64,000 nucleotides of DNA from Bin75 sp965200435 (GTDB lineage Bacteria > Nitrospirota > Nitrospiria > Nitrospirales > UBA8639), in assembly GCA_965200435.1 (NCBI GenBank), contig OZ241337.1, forward strand, positions 1,054,001 to 1,118,000, given 5' to 3'. The position numbers were made by a program, and so were the translations under genes. The notes under the pieces are model-generated. The model worked only from the letters and a program-made list of their open reading frames with translations. It was not told the origin of the DNA and did not search any database. Every line of letters starts with the position of its first letter. Within the stretch, counting starts at the first letter, position 1. This document shows, one piece after another, positions 40,478-49,512 of this stretch.

Positions 40478-42601
40478 AGGGGTCTTACCAAATTCAGAGA
40501 CGTTTTTCTCTGCCTTAAAGATATCCGTCGCTGGAGTGTTCAAGATCGAATTGCCGAAACAGGCGTTCTTGAGGCTTGGCGAGAAGACCTGGGGCTCAAT
40601 GGTAACCGCCCATTGCGATGTGAAGTCGAGTTATGGTTCCGAGGCACAGAGACAAAAAGACGACATGCCCGAGAGCAAATCAAAACTTTGATCGACGATC
40701 TTGCAGGAACAGTTCTCAGTGACTGCATCATCAACGATATTGCCTATCACGCCTTACTCGCAGAAATACCAGCAAATGCGGCTCAACGAATCATCGAGCA
40801 TCCAGATGTAGATCTTATTAAATGTGATAGCGTGATGTTTTTTCACCCCGTTGGCCAGATGGCGACAGGGAAAAGACACGTTGAAAGAGAACTCTCAGAC
40901 CACGAGCCGGAAAAGGCACCTCTGCCATCGGGAGAACCTATTGTCGCGATTCTTGACGGTCTTCCGCTAGCAAATCACGAATTGCTCCAAGATCGATTGA
41001 TAATTGACGACCCCGACGATTATGCCTTGGCGTACACCGTTCCGGACAGAACGCACGGAACCGCAATGGCATCACTGATTGTTTACGGTGACCTTAGCGA
41101 CAAGGCGCCGCCACTCCCTCGCCCTGTTTACACGCGACCAATCATGAAACCCATTCCATGGATCCAGGCGCCCAAGCCCGAGCAGATACCAAGCGATGTA
41201 TTGGTGGTCGATCACATTCACCGTGCCGTTCGTCGCATGTTCGAGGGAGAAGGCTCAACCAGTGCCGTAGCCCCGACAGTCCGAATTATCAATTTTTCTA
41301 TTGGTGACCCGAGTCGGCAGTTTACTCAAGTATTGAGTCCATTGGCCCGTCTGCTGGATTGGCTAAGCGTCAAGTATCAGGTTCTATTTGTCATCAGCGC
41401 AGGCAATTATACAAAAAACATTGAAACTGACATGCCGAAGAGCGACTTTCATGCTCTGTCCAATACGGAAAAAGAAGCTCATGTCGTCAAGACTTTATAT
41501 GCTGATGCACGACACAGGAAGCTTCTTTCGCCTGGCGAAAGTATTAACGGCCTCACGGTAGGTGCACTGCATCATGACACCTCGCCAGGAGTCCAGGCGG
41601 GCCATGCGATAAACTTATTTGAAAATCTGTTGCCGAGCCCTGTTTCTGCATTCGGAAGCGGGTACAGAAGGGCTGTCAAACCAGATCTTTTGTTCAATGG
41701 AGGTCGGGTTCTGTATACGGAGCTATTTGGAACAGGACCCGGTACAACATTTGAAAGGCAAAAAATGCGAAGTGCGCCGGGCAATAAAGTTGCGTTCCCT
41801 AGCAACACAGCAGGCGAATTAAACAAGGTTGTTTATTGTTGTGGAACTAGCAACGCTGCTGCCCTGACTTCCAGAATGGCGGCAACCTGCCACGATACCT
41901 TGCTGGAAATATTCGATGAGCAGGCGCCAGAGATCGGACTGCTTCCATATTTGGCCCCGCTTCTCAAGGCCATGATCGTCCATGGCTGCTTTTGGGGCGC
42001 AATAGAGAAACGTCTTAGAGAGATTCTCCAGACACCGGACAATGGTCAACAAATACGAAGCTTGATCAGCCAGTGGCTAGGGTACGGGGTGCCGAACTAC
42101 AACAGAGTTTTGGCATGTACTGAGCAACGGGCAACGTTACTAGGATTTGGACAGCTCTCTGATGGAAAAGCACACCTCTTTAGTTTGCCTTTGCCAGCAT
42201 CTTTAGGCGCACGTCAGGAATGGCGACGACTTACAGTCACACTGGCATGGATGTCTCCTATTGCGGCAAGTACCCAGCGTTATCGCTCTGCTGGATTGTG
42301 GTTTGAGTTGGAGGGCAAGGCTCTCGCCCTGAAACGTGTGGAAGTTGATAACTTCGCATCCCAGCGAGGGACAGTACAGCATGAAGTTTTCGAAGGGGAT
42401 AGATCTGTCGCAATCACAGATGATGCTAAACTCATGATCAAAGTCAACTACCGGGAAGATGCATCGAAGATTAACGAGCCCGTAGCATACGGACTCGCCG
42501 TAACCCTGGAGGTCGCTGAAGAGATCGATATCGCTATTTACGAAGAAATCCGCGCGCGTATAGCCACCGCCCTTGAAATCCGCACAACGGAAAGCCTTTA
42601 A
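40478..42601 (+). CDS. ietS: IetS-like subtilase, protease part in frame after the TAG
   Basis: Continuous frame of 707 codons; the first ATG is at 40613. The S8 catalytic triad is complete: Asp in VAILDGLPLANHE (codon 40955-40957), His in RTHGTAMASL (codon 41054-41056) and Ser in CCGTSNAAALTSRMA. A C-terminal beta-rich domain follows (VTLAWMSPIAASTQRY). With readthrough of the TAG, the full protein would be about 857 aa. Reinitiation at 40613 would still make a product with all catalytic residues but without its N-terminal 195 residues, perhaps escaping IetA control. Confidence 0.75.
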   Translation, partial: RGLTKFRDVFLCLKDIRRWSVQDRIAETGVLEAWREDLGLNGNRPLRCEVELWFRGTETKRRHAREQIKTLIDDLAGTVLSDCIINDIAYHALLAEIPANAAQRIIEHPDVDLIKCDSVMFFHPVGQMATGKRHVERELSDHEPEKAPLPSGEPIVAILDGLPLANHELLQDRLIIDDPDDYALAYTVPDRTHGTAMASLIVYGDLSDKAPPLPRPVYTRPIMKPIPWIQAPKPEQIPSDVLVVDHIHRAVRRMFEGEGSTSAVAPTVRIINFSIGDPSRQFTQVLSPLARLLDWLSVKYQVLFVISAGNYTKNIETDMPKSDFHALSNTEKEAHVVKTLYADARHRKLLSPGESINGLTVGALHHDTSPGVQAGHAINLFENLLPSPVSAFGSGYRRAVKPDLLFNGGRVLYTELFGTGPGTTFERQKMRSAPGNKVAFPSNTAGELNKVVYCCGTSNAAALTSRMAATCHDTLLEIFDEQAPEIGLLPYLAPLLKAMIVHGCFWGAIEKRLREILQTPDNGQQIRSLISQWLGYGVPNYNRVLACTEQRATLLGFGQLSDGKAHLFSLPLPASLGARQEWRRLTVTLAWMSPIAASTQRYRSAGLWFELEGKALALKRVEVDNFASQRGTVQHEVFEGDRSVAITDDAKLMIKVNYREDASKINEPVAYGLAVTLEVAEEIDIAIYEEIRARIATALEIRTTESL

Positions 42602-42702
42602 AATTATCCTCTCTGCACTGAAGAATCCTTGAGGGACAGGCTCTTGGTACAAATTCGGTTATCGTTTTAGGATTAGTCCGACTTAGCCAAACTGAGGATA
42701 AA

Positions 42703-42735
42703 ATGAAAGTGAATATGTACGAGGCAAAGTCATAA
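42703..42735 (+). pseudogene. remnant of a Phd-type antitoxin start
   Basis: Ten codons MKVNMYEAKS then TAA, matching the start of the antitoxin at 30263 (MQVNMHEAKSQ); the Q codon has become TAA. The 40 bp upstream (GATTAGTCCGACTTAGCC) also resemble the promoter side of that operon. Nothing recognisable follows. Confidence 0.5.
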
Positions 42736-42962
42736 CTCTCTCGTCCGGTAGACTACGGTCGAATGCGCATAAGATCGACGCCGCGTTGCATTCTCATCCG
42801 GTCTTCCGTACAACCGGCATTTCAAGGCTTCATTCCGAACCAAGTGGCACAAGTTGCGGGCCTGATACGCCCTCGCCCTGTCTACACGGTTACGCTTACC
42901 TGCTGAAAGAGGTGTTTGTATGTGTACAGTCCGGTGTGATTGAAAACTGTCATATCCGCCTG

Positions 42963-43034
42963 ATGAACTATCGCAAACTGGCTCGGAAGCTAACGGCCCT
43001 TGGCTGTAAAGAACAAACGAAAAACTCCCGATAA
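42963..43034 (+). pseudogene. possible HicA-toxin N-terminal fragment
   Basis: 23 codons, MNYRKLARKLTALGCKEQTK then NSR and TAA, resembling the first helix of HicA mRNA interferases. It ends 3 bp before the hsdR start codon. The stretch 42736-42962 holds no gene. The similarity is short and may be chance. Confidence 0.3.
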
Positions 43035-43037
43035 TAC

Positions 43038-46000
43038 GTGGCTCCAACCCCCTACACCGAAGACACTTTCGTCCAGCAAACCACGGCCGAGTATCTGGAA
43101 CGGCAACTCGGTTGGGAATCGGTCTACGCCTACAATAATGAGGACTTCGGGCCGGAGAGCCTGCTTGGGCGCACGCCCGAGCGCGAGGTCGTGCTGACAC
43201 GCACGCTACGCGGGAAATTGGCGGAATTGAATCCCTGCCTACCGGACGATGCTTACGACGACGCGGTGCGGCGCATTACCGCTACCGTTGCCTCGCAGAC
43301 CATCGTTACCGCCAACCGCGAGAAGTACAACCTGATCCGCGACGGCGTGCAGGTCACTTTCCGAAACGAAAAAGGTGAACAGGTGCGGGAGCGTTTGCGA
43401 GTCTTCGACTTTGAGACACCCAAGAATAACCACTTTCTTTGCGTGCGCGAGTTGTGGATTAAAGGTGCCCTTTATCGCCGACGGGCAGACGTCATCGGTT
43501 TCGTCAACGGCCTGCCGCTACTTTTCGTCGAGTGCAAGAACGTCCACCGGGACATCAGGGCCGCCTTTGAGGAAAACTACTCGGACTACCGCGAGACCAT
43601 TCCGCACGTCTTCCACCACAACGCGGTGGTGATGTTCGGCAACGGCGAGAAGGCGAAGATCGGCAGGATTACCAGCAAGTGGGAACACTTTCACGAATGG
43701 AAACGGCTGGCCGAAGAAGAGCCGGGTGTCGTGGACATGGAGACGTTACTCAAGGGAGTCTGCGACAAGCGTAACTTGATGGACCTGGTCGAGAACTTCA
43801 TTCTCTTCGACGAGTCGTCGGGCGAGCTGAAGAAAATCATCGCCCGCAATCACCAGTTCTTGGGCGTGAGCCGAGCTATCGAGGCGGTACGAGACCGTAA
43901 GGCCCGGCAGGGCAAGCTGGGCGTCTTCTGGCACACCCAGGGAGCCGGTAAGAGTTACTCGATGGTGACGTTCACCCGCAAGGTGCATCGGAAGCTGGGC
44001 GGCAACTTTACGTTCCTCATCCTGACCGACCGAGACGACCTCGACACCCAGATTTACAAGACGTTTGCCGGCTGCGGGGTCGTGGGCCATGACCGCGCCC
44101 CATGTCGGGCTTCGAGTGGTGAGCATCTGAGCCGGTTACTGGCCGAGCACAAATCTCACGTCTTCTCGCTGATCCAGAAGTTCAATAAGCAAGTAGCCGA
44201 AGGCGAAAGTTACACACAACGCGACGACGTCATCGTCATCACCGACGAAGCCCATCGCACCCAGTACGGCACGTTGGCGCTCAATATGCGGAATGCCCTG
44301 CCCAACGCGAGCTATATCGGCTTCACCGGCACGCCACTGTTCTCGGAAGACGAGATCACACGACGGGTGTTCGGCAAGTACGTTTCGACCTACGATTTCC
44401 AGCGTGCGGTGGAGGATAAGGCCACCGTGCCGCTTTTCTATGACGCCCGCGGCGACAAGCTGGGGGTGGCCGTCGGCGATCTGAACGACCGTATCGCCGA
44501 GAAGCTGGAGGCGTTGGAGACCGAGGATATCGACGTGGAGCAGCGACTGGAGCGAGAGTTGAAACGCGACTGCCACGTCGTGACCGCAGGCAGGCGTCTC
44601 GATCAGATCGCGCAGGACTTCGTGCGTCACTATTCGACGGTCTGGGAGACCGGCAAGGCGATGCTGGTCTGTATCGACAAGGTAACCTGCGTGCGGATGC
44701 ACAAGCTGGTCGAGTTCTATTGGAACGAACGTATCAAGGATTTGGAAGCGGCAACGTCACAGACAATCGACGAACAGGTGTCGATTGACCTGAAGCGGCT
44801 CAACTGGATGCGCGAGACCCGCTTGGCGGTGGTGGTGAGCGAGGAGCAGGGTGAGGTAGACAAGTTCCGCAAATGGGATCTGGAGATTACCCCGCACCGA
44901 AAGCTCATCAAGGAAGGCATGGACCTGCCTGAGTCGATGCGCAACAACCCGCGATTCTGCAACATGCAGCGGATGGAGTTGGATGAGGCTTTCAAGGAGG
45001 AGGCGCACCCCTTCCGCATCGCTATTGTGTGTGCCATGTGGTTAACCGGTTTCGACGTACCCAGCCTTTCCATCCTCTATCTCGACAAGCCGCTCAAGGC
45101 CCACACTTTGATGCAGGCCATCGCCCGCGCGAACCGGGTAAACGAGGGCAAGAACAATGGTCTGATCGTGGATTATTGCGGTGCTCTCAAACACCTGCGC
45201 AGGGCACTGGCGACCTTTGCAGGGGCGCATCCCGGCCGGGGCGACGAGACCGACCCGGCCAAGCCGGATGAAGAACTGCTGGCCGACTTGGCCGAGGCTA
45301 TTGCCTTTGTGCGAACCTCCCTCGATGAGCGAGGAGCGTCGCTGGACGACGTGATCCGAAAGACCGGCTTCGAGCGCAATGCCGCCATCGCGGCGTGTAA
45401 GGAAGTTGCCAATGAGAATGATGAAACCCGCAAGCGTTTCGAGGTGACGTGCCGTGAAGTGTTCAAGAAATTCAGAGCCTGTATCAACGTGAAGAACGTC
45501 AACGCTCATCGGGCGGATCGGAACGCCATCGACATTGTGTACAAAAGCCTGCAGCAGGATCGCGAGCAAGCCGACATCAGAGACATTATCCGCAAACTGC
45601 ACGAGGTGGTGGACGAGGCAATAGAGGTGCAACCTGAACTCACATGCAACGATCCAATGCCCGTACCTTATGACATCAGCCATATCGACTTCGATCTCCT
45701 CAAGCGGGAGTTTGAGCGAAGCTCTGCTCAGTACACCACCGTTCAGGCACTTAAGGACTGCGTCGAGAAGAAGCTGCGGCGTCTGCTTGAGCAGAACCCT
45801 CTACGCGCCGATTTTCAGAAGCACTACGAAGAGATCGTCGTAAAGTACAACCGCGAAAAGGATCGGTTGACCATCGAACAAACGTTCGAGGCGCTGCTCA
45901 CCCTGGTGCAGGAATTGGACAATGAGGAACGGCGTGCGGTCCGGGAGGGTTTGGACGAGGAGTCACTGGCGATTTTCGATTTACTGAAGAAACCGGACCT

Positions 46001-46283
46001 GAACGCTGCCGAGATCACGCGGATCAAAGAAGTCGCCGTCGAACTGCTACAGACGTTGAAAACGGAGAAACTGCGCGTGGACCAGTGGCGCGAAAAAGAA
46101 ACGACTCGCGATGCGGTTGTGGTCACTATCCGTGACTTTCTGTATAGCGAAACGACCGGCCTACCTGCCAGCGTTTACTCTGACGACGAAGTTGTGACCA
46201 AGTCCGATGACGTCTTCCGGCACGTGTTTCGTGTGTACCCGACGTTGCCGTCACCATACTATCACAGCGGGGTCGTAGCCTGA
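43038..46283 (+). CDS. hsdR: Type I restriction endonuclease subunit HsdR
   Basis: Translocase-nuclease subunit, 1081 aa, start GTG 43038. The nuclease site is RRRADVIGFVNGLPLLFVEC K (Asp 151, Glu 165 and Lys 167 of the PD-ExK fold). The SF2 helicase motifs follow: Walker A QGAGKSYSMV (301-310), TDEAHRTQYG, the FTGTPLFSEDE motif III and, further on, AIARANRVNEGKNNG. The C-terminal helical domain anchors it to HsdM. The frame is complete. Weak ribosome-binding sequence; expression may depend on upstream readthrough. Confidence 0.95.
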   Translation: MAPTPYTEDTFVQQTTAEYLERQLGWESVYAYNNEDFGPESLLGRTPEREVVLTRTLRGKLAELNPCLPDDAYDDAVRRITATVASQTIVTANREKYNLIRDGVQVTFRNEKGEQVRERLRVFDFETPKNNHFLCVRELWIKGALYRRRADVIGFVNGLPLLFVECKNVHRDIRAAFEENYSDYRETIPHVFHHNAVVMFGNGEKAKIGRITSKWEHFHEWKRLAEEEPGVVDMETLLKGVCDKRNLMDLVENFILFDESSGELKKIIARNHQFLGVSRAIEAVRDRKARQGKLGVFWHTQGAGKSYSMVTFTRKVHRKLGGNFTFLILTDRDDLDTQIYKTFAGCGVVGHDRAPCRASSGEHLSRLLAEHKSHVFSLIQKFNKQVAEGESYTQRDDVIVITDEAHRTQYGTLALNMRNALPNASYIGFTGTPLFSEDEITRRVFGKYVSTYDFQRAVEDKATVPLFYDARGDKLGVAVGDLNDRIAEKLEALETEDIDVEQRLERELKRDCHVVTAGRRLDQIAQDFVRHYSTVWETGKAMLVCIDKVTCVRMHKLVEFYWNERIKDLEAATSQTIDEQVSIDLKRLNWMRETRLAVVVSEEQGEVDKFRKWDLEITPHRKLIKEGMDLPESMRNNPRFCNMQRMELDEAFKEEAHPFRIAIVCAMWLTGFDVPSLSILYLDKPLKAHTLMQAIARANRVNEGKNNGLIVDYCGALKHLRRALATFAGAHPGRGDETDPAKPDEELLADLAEAIAFVRTSLDERGASLDDVIRKTGFERNAAIAACKEVANENDETRKRFEVTCREVFKKFRACINVKNVNAHRADRNAIDIVYKSLQQDREQADIRDIIRKLHEVVDEAIEVQPELTCNDPMPVPYDISHIDFDLLKREFERSSAQYTTVQALKDCVEKKLRRLLEQNPLRADFQKHYEEIVVKYNREKDRLTIEQTFEALLTLVQELDNEERRAVREGLDEESLAIFDLLKKPDLNAAEITRIKEVAVELLQTLKTEKLRVDQWREKETTRDAVVVTIRDFLYSETTGLPASVYSDDEVVTKSDDVFRHVFRVYPTLPSPYYHSGVVA

Positions 46284-46295
46284 CGGGGTTGTACG

Positions 46296-46740
46296 GGGGA
46301 TGACGTCTTTCACTTGACCAAGGTCTTTATTGCCTGACTGGCCCCCGACCACGGGTCCCCTTCCTGTCGAATGACGCGACGCTCATCCGACCTGCCCGAT
46401 TTACCTCACGCCCCAACCCCCTCAATCCCCCTTATCAGGGGGACGTGGCTGGGCAAAAAGGCGAGAGCCCACTCGGCATCCTGACCCTCAATCCCCCTTA
46501 TCAGGAGGCTGGGCTTTGTTGTTGGTCGGGTTAGCCGCAGGCGTCACCTGACAATGCTCACAGACAGGCCTGCCAAGTTAGGGAACCTCTGATTTCGTGC
46601 ACTATCGGGCGCATGGCGGCGTGGTGTCCTCGCTCAATCCTCCCCTCTCTCTCTGATAAGCTTCGGGTTTCGCTCCGGGACGCCTTGCCCTGCATCCCGC
46701 TATCACACGAAATCAGAGGTTCCCTAGCGACCTCATTCCC
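46296..46740 (+). mobile_element. MITE family A, copy A3, carrying nested MITE M4
   Basis: 445 bp, flanked by the perfect 8-bp repeat GTTGTACG (46288-46295 and 46741-46748). Ends GGGGATGACGTC and GACCTCATTCCC. It holds M4 plus an internal duplication around the CAATCCCCCTTATCAGG hairpin, which makes its own sequence about 60 bp longer than A1. It begins 13 bp after the hsdR stop. Confidence 0.88.
46581..46724 (+). mobile_element. MITE family M, copy M4 (144 bp), nested in A3
   Basis: 144 bp with perfect 19-bp terminal inverted repeats GGGAACCTCTGATTTCGTG, extending imperfectly to about 30 bp. TA on both sides (46579-46580 and 46725-46726). Compared with A1, where TTAGCGAC is uninterrupted, the insertion duplicated the TA and nothing else. 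Confidence 0.93.
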
Positions 46741-46760
46741 GTTGTACGAGGGAGAGGGCG

Positions 46761-46812
46761 TCAGCCGCTCCCCTGCAGGATATCGAACGGGGAGAAATCA
46801 TCGGTCAGGATG
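46761..46812 (-). repeat. right att-like repeat: 3' end of the intact spermidine-synthase-like gene
   Basis: Partner of 31019-31070. It forms the last codons and stop of the gene at 46761-48308, so the island side of the junction restores a complete gene. Confidence 0.7.
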
Positions 46813-48308
46813 AGACCGGGGTTCCATTCCGGGGCTTTGGCGGAATTCAGAAAGGGCAGGACTTCCGGCGGCATTTTGCCCTGGTTCAGCAGGGTCATGG
46901 TCGCCAGGGCAAACTCGTCGGAGTCCATGTGTAACGGTCGGGGACCGGCAAAGAAGATCAGATTCACCGAGCCCGGTTTGGTGCGGAGCCAGGACGGCGC
47001 GGGAATGCTGTACGTCTCCACGTGCGGGAACGAGGTTTTCATCGTGGACACCACGGCTTCGGTTCTGATCCGGTCCACTTCCGAATCCGAGGCGGCCAAG
47101 TTTACCGCCACCACCCCATCCTCACTCAGGTGTGCCCGTAATTCGGCGAAAAATTCCGTGGTGGTTAGATGAAACGGGATCTGGTGCCGGGCAAAGACGT
47201 CCACCCAGATGACGTCATACTGCGTGGCCTGTCTCGCCAAAAACACTCGCGCGTCCCGGACGTACACGTGATGGTTGGGGGGCGCATCGTATTCAAAAAA
47301 TCGCTCGGCCGCCTTCACGACCGAGGGATCCATCTCGACCACGTCCAGTTCCAGTTCCGGCCAGTGCCGCTCCAGCCATTTTGCGATCGATCCTCCTCCC
47401 TGCCCCAGGATCAGCCCACGTTGCGGCTGGGGATGCAACGCCAGGGCGGCCATCATCATTTGACTATACGGAAGCGCCAGCCGTACCGGATCGGGCTGCC
47501 ACATGATCGCATGAAAGGTATTGTCGAGCACCAGGAAGCGCAGGCCTTTCTCGTCACGCACCCGCACCTGCTGATACGGACTATCTTCCTGATGGATCGC
47601 CGGAGGATATATGAGAATCGGGTGAAACCCCAGCCAGATCAGCCCGCCCAACACTCCGACGAGCGAGACCACCACCAACCCCTTGACCCGGCTGCTCCAC
47701 CACAACCACCCTAATCCCAAGAGTACCAGCACGACTCCCAGGACTGCGACCAAGGTCAAGCTTCCCAACCACGTCAACAGGAAAAACGAAGTGCCCCAGG
47801 TCCCAACCAGGCTGCCGATAGTGGAGACGGCGATCATCGCCCCGGTGTGCCGGCCCAGATGTCCCATATCGGCGATAGCCAATCGCAAGAGCACGGGGAG
47901 TACGCCGCTTAGCCCAAAGGCCGGAACAGCCAGTAGCACGCTGGCCGCGAGACAGGGCCCCCATCGCGGGTCCGCGGTCCATTGCGAGACCGCAAACACG
48001 ATGGGTTGTCCCACGCCAGCCAACAGGAGGGTCCAGGCGCCAGATCCCAGCAGCAAACAGGGCAACACCACGCCGGGGGCACTCCGGTCGGCCAGCCAGC
48101 CGCCGGTGGAATAGCCGCTGCTCATGGCCGCAAGGACGACCCCGATCAACGCGCCCCAGACGAACAATGAGGTCCCGAATACCGGCGCGAGCAGGCGACT
48201 GCCCAGAATTTCCAAGGCCATGACCACGGCCCCCGTGGTAAAGGCCGTTCCGAAAAACCACAGCCGGCCCCAGGGGTAGGGTGATGTGGGCGTTACGTGC
48301 GAGTCCAT
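46761..48308 (-). CDS. membrane-bound spermidine-synthase-like protein
   Basis: A 515-aa fusion of an N-terminal membrane domain (about seven to eight hydrophobic segments, residues 15-240, starting with FGTAFTTGAVVMALEILGSR) and a C-terminal polyamine-synthase-like SAM domain (residues about 260-515) with the motif LILGQGGGSIAKWLERHW and EMDPSVV. The key aminopropyl-transfer residues of SpeE are not clearly kept, so the substrate is uncertain. Its 3' end is the apparent integration site of the defence island, and pieces of a close relative lie at 31019 and 49383. Confidence 0.85.
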   Translation of the reverse strand: MDSHVTPTSPYPWGRLWFFGTAFTTGAVVMALEILGSRLLAPVFGTSLFVWGALIGVVLAAMSSGYSTGGWLADRSAPGVVLPCLLLGSGAWTLLLAGVGQPIVFAVSQWTADPRWGPCLAASVLLAVPAFGLSGVLPVLLRLAIADMGHLGRHTGAMIAVSTIGSLVGTWGTSFFLLTWLGSLTLVAVLGVVLVLLGLGWLWWSSRVKGLVVVSLVGVLGGLIWLGFHPILIYPPAIHQEDSPYQQVRVRDEKGLRFLVLDNTFHAIMWQPDPVRLALPYSQMMMAALALHPQPQRGLILGQGGGSIAKWLERHWPELELDVVEMDPSVVKAAERFFEYDAPPNHHVYVRDARVFLARQATQYDVIWVDVFARHQIPFHLTTTEFFAELRAHLSEDGVVAVNLAASDSEVDRIRTEAVVSTMKTSFPHVETYSIPAPSWLRTKPGSVNLIFFAGPRPLHMDSDEFALATMTLLNQGKMPPEVLPFLNSAKAPEWNPGLILTDDFSPFDILQGSG

Positions 48309-48466
48309 GTCTGGTTCTTGAGGCCATCAGGATTTCTTGTTTGCAGAACCATTCATCCGTCCTCGTTGATGTGGTCTTTTCCGAAGACAAAAATTCCCAA
48401 AGATGCTATAGAAAGGTTCGTTTGAGTGTCAAAGAATCAAACAGGCACACGGGCAAGGGAGGGCAC

Positions 48467-49381
48467 ATGGCCACCAGGGATTTTATTCTGGATCTGGGGA
48501 AATTGATGATCGGCATCGCCTGGATCGACGGGCAGCTCGAGCCGGAAGAACTCCATACCTTGAAGGAACTCCTGTTCCTGCTTCCGGACATTTCCGGTGA
48601 AGACTGGACGCACCTGGAACTCTACATGACCCATGCGGTGACCGACGCCGAACGCCAGGACTTGCTGGACCGTGTTCTCTCCGGCATTCGATCGTCCCGG
48701 GACAAACAACTCGTCCTTGAGACCCTGGAGAAATTGGTCGCCGGCGACGGGGCCGACCGGGCGAATGAATCGGCGTTTCTTGAGCGCATTCGCCAGGATA
48801 TCGAAGGACGGAGTACCGGCCTGTTGGGCCATCTTGCCACCCCCTTTCGCCAAGCCCTGAAACGCAAGGCCGGTCAAGGGTCACGCGAGGATCGGATCGA
48901 GGATTTCATCAAGAACACGATTTACTTCCAGTTGACTTTGGTGATGCAGCAGCAAGGGCACACTCTGTCGATCCCCGAGACGGAGGCCAGGAAAATCTGT
49001 CTGGCTGCGGGCCTGATGGCCCACGTGGCCTGGGTGGACAACGAGGTGTGTCACCGTGAACACGAGGCCATGAGCCTGGGGCTCCGGCAACTCTGGAACG
49101 TGCCGGAAGACGAAGCCCGGTTGATCACCGAGATGAGTCGCGCCCGGATCATGCACGGGTTGGACCTCGTTCGACTCACCATGGGGTTCTGCCACTACAC
49201 CACCATCGAAGAGCGAAAAGCGTTTCTGCGGTGCCTGTTCTCCATTGCCAATGCCGCAGAAGACACTTCCCCTGCCGAAATCGAAGCGATCCGGCACGTC
49301 GCCAAAGCGTTCGAGTTGCCTCATCAGGAATTCATCGAGGCGAAATTAACCATCCCGCGCCAGGATCGGGGCGGCTTATAA
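48467..49381 (+). CDS. TerB-domain protein (two repeats)
   Basis: A 304-aa soluble protein from ATG 48467 (AAGGGAGGGC upstream is the Shine-Dalgarno). It appears to hold two TerB-like helical repeats, residues 8-105 (LGKLMIGIAWIDGQLEPEEL) and 175-300 (AAGLMAHVAWVDNEVCHREH), each with the AWxDGxxxxEE pattern that binds metal in tellurite-resistance proteins. Its role is unknown; TerB modules occur in stress and phage-defence clusters. It is divergent from the spermidine-synthase-like gene and followed immediately by a fragment of such a gene. Confidence 0.75.
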   Translation: MATRDFILDLGKLMIGIAWIDGQLEPEELHTLKELLFLLPDISGEDWTHLELYMTHAVTDAERQDLLDRVLSGIRSSRDKQLVLETLEKLVAGDGADRANESAFLERIRQDIEGRSTGLLGHLATPFRQALKRKAGQGSREDRIEDFIKNTIYFQLTLVMQQQGHTLSIPETEARKICLAAGLMAHVAWVDNEVCHREHEAMSLGLRQLWNVPEDEARLITEMSRARIMHGLDLVRLTMGFCHYTTIEERKAFLRCLFSIANAAEDTSPAEIEAIRHVAKAFELPHQEFIEAKLTIPRQDRGGL

Positions 49382-49382
49382 G

Positions 49383-49481
49383 GTCTGTTTCCGGTTTGGT
49401 TCGGAGCCAGGATGGGGCCGGGATATTGTCAATCTCCACGTGAAGAAACGCGGTTTTCATCGTGACAGCCACGGCCTCGGC
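49383..49481 (-). pseudogene. internal fragment of a spermidine-synthase-like gene
   Basis: About 99 bp matching 46973-47075. The minus strand encodes EAVAVTMKTAFLHVEIDNIP and APSWLRTKP, compared with EAVVSTMKTSFPHVETYSIP and APSWLRTKP in the intact protein. It starts right after the TerB gene stop and shows that a second, diverged gene of this family was once next door. Confidence 0.75.
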
Positions 49482-49512
49482 TGGTGTATCCTGAGTCTCC
49501 AAGAGGAAATAC

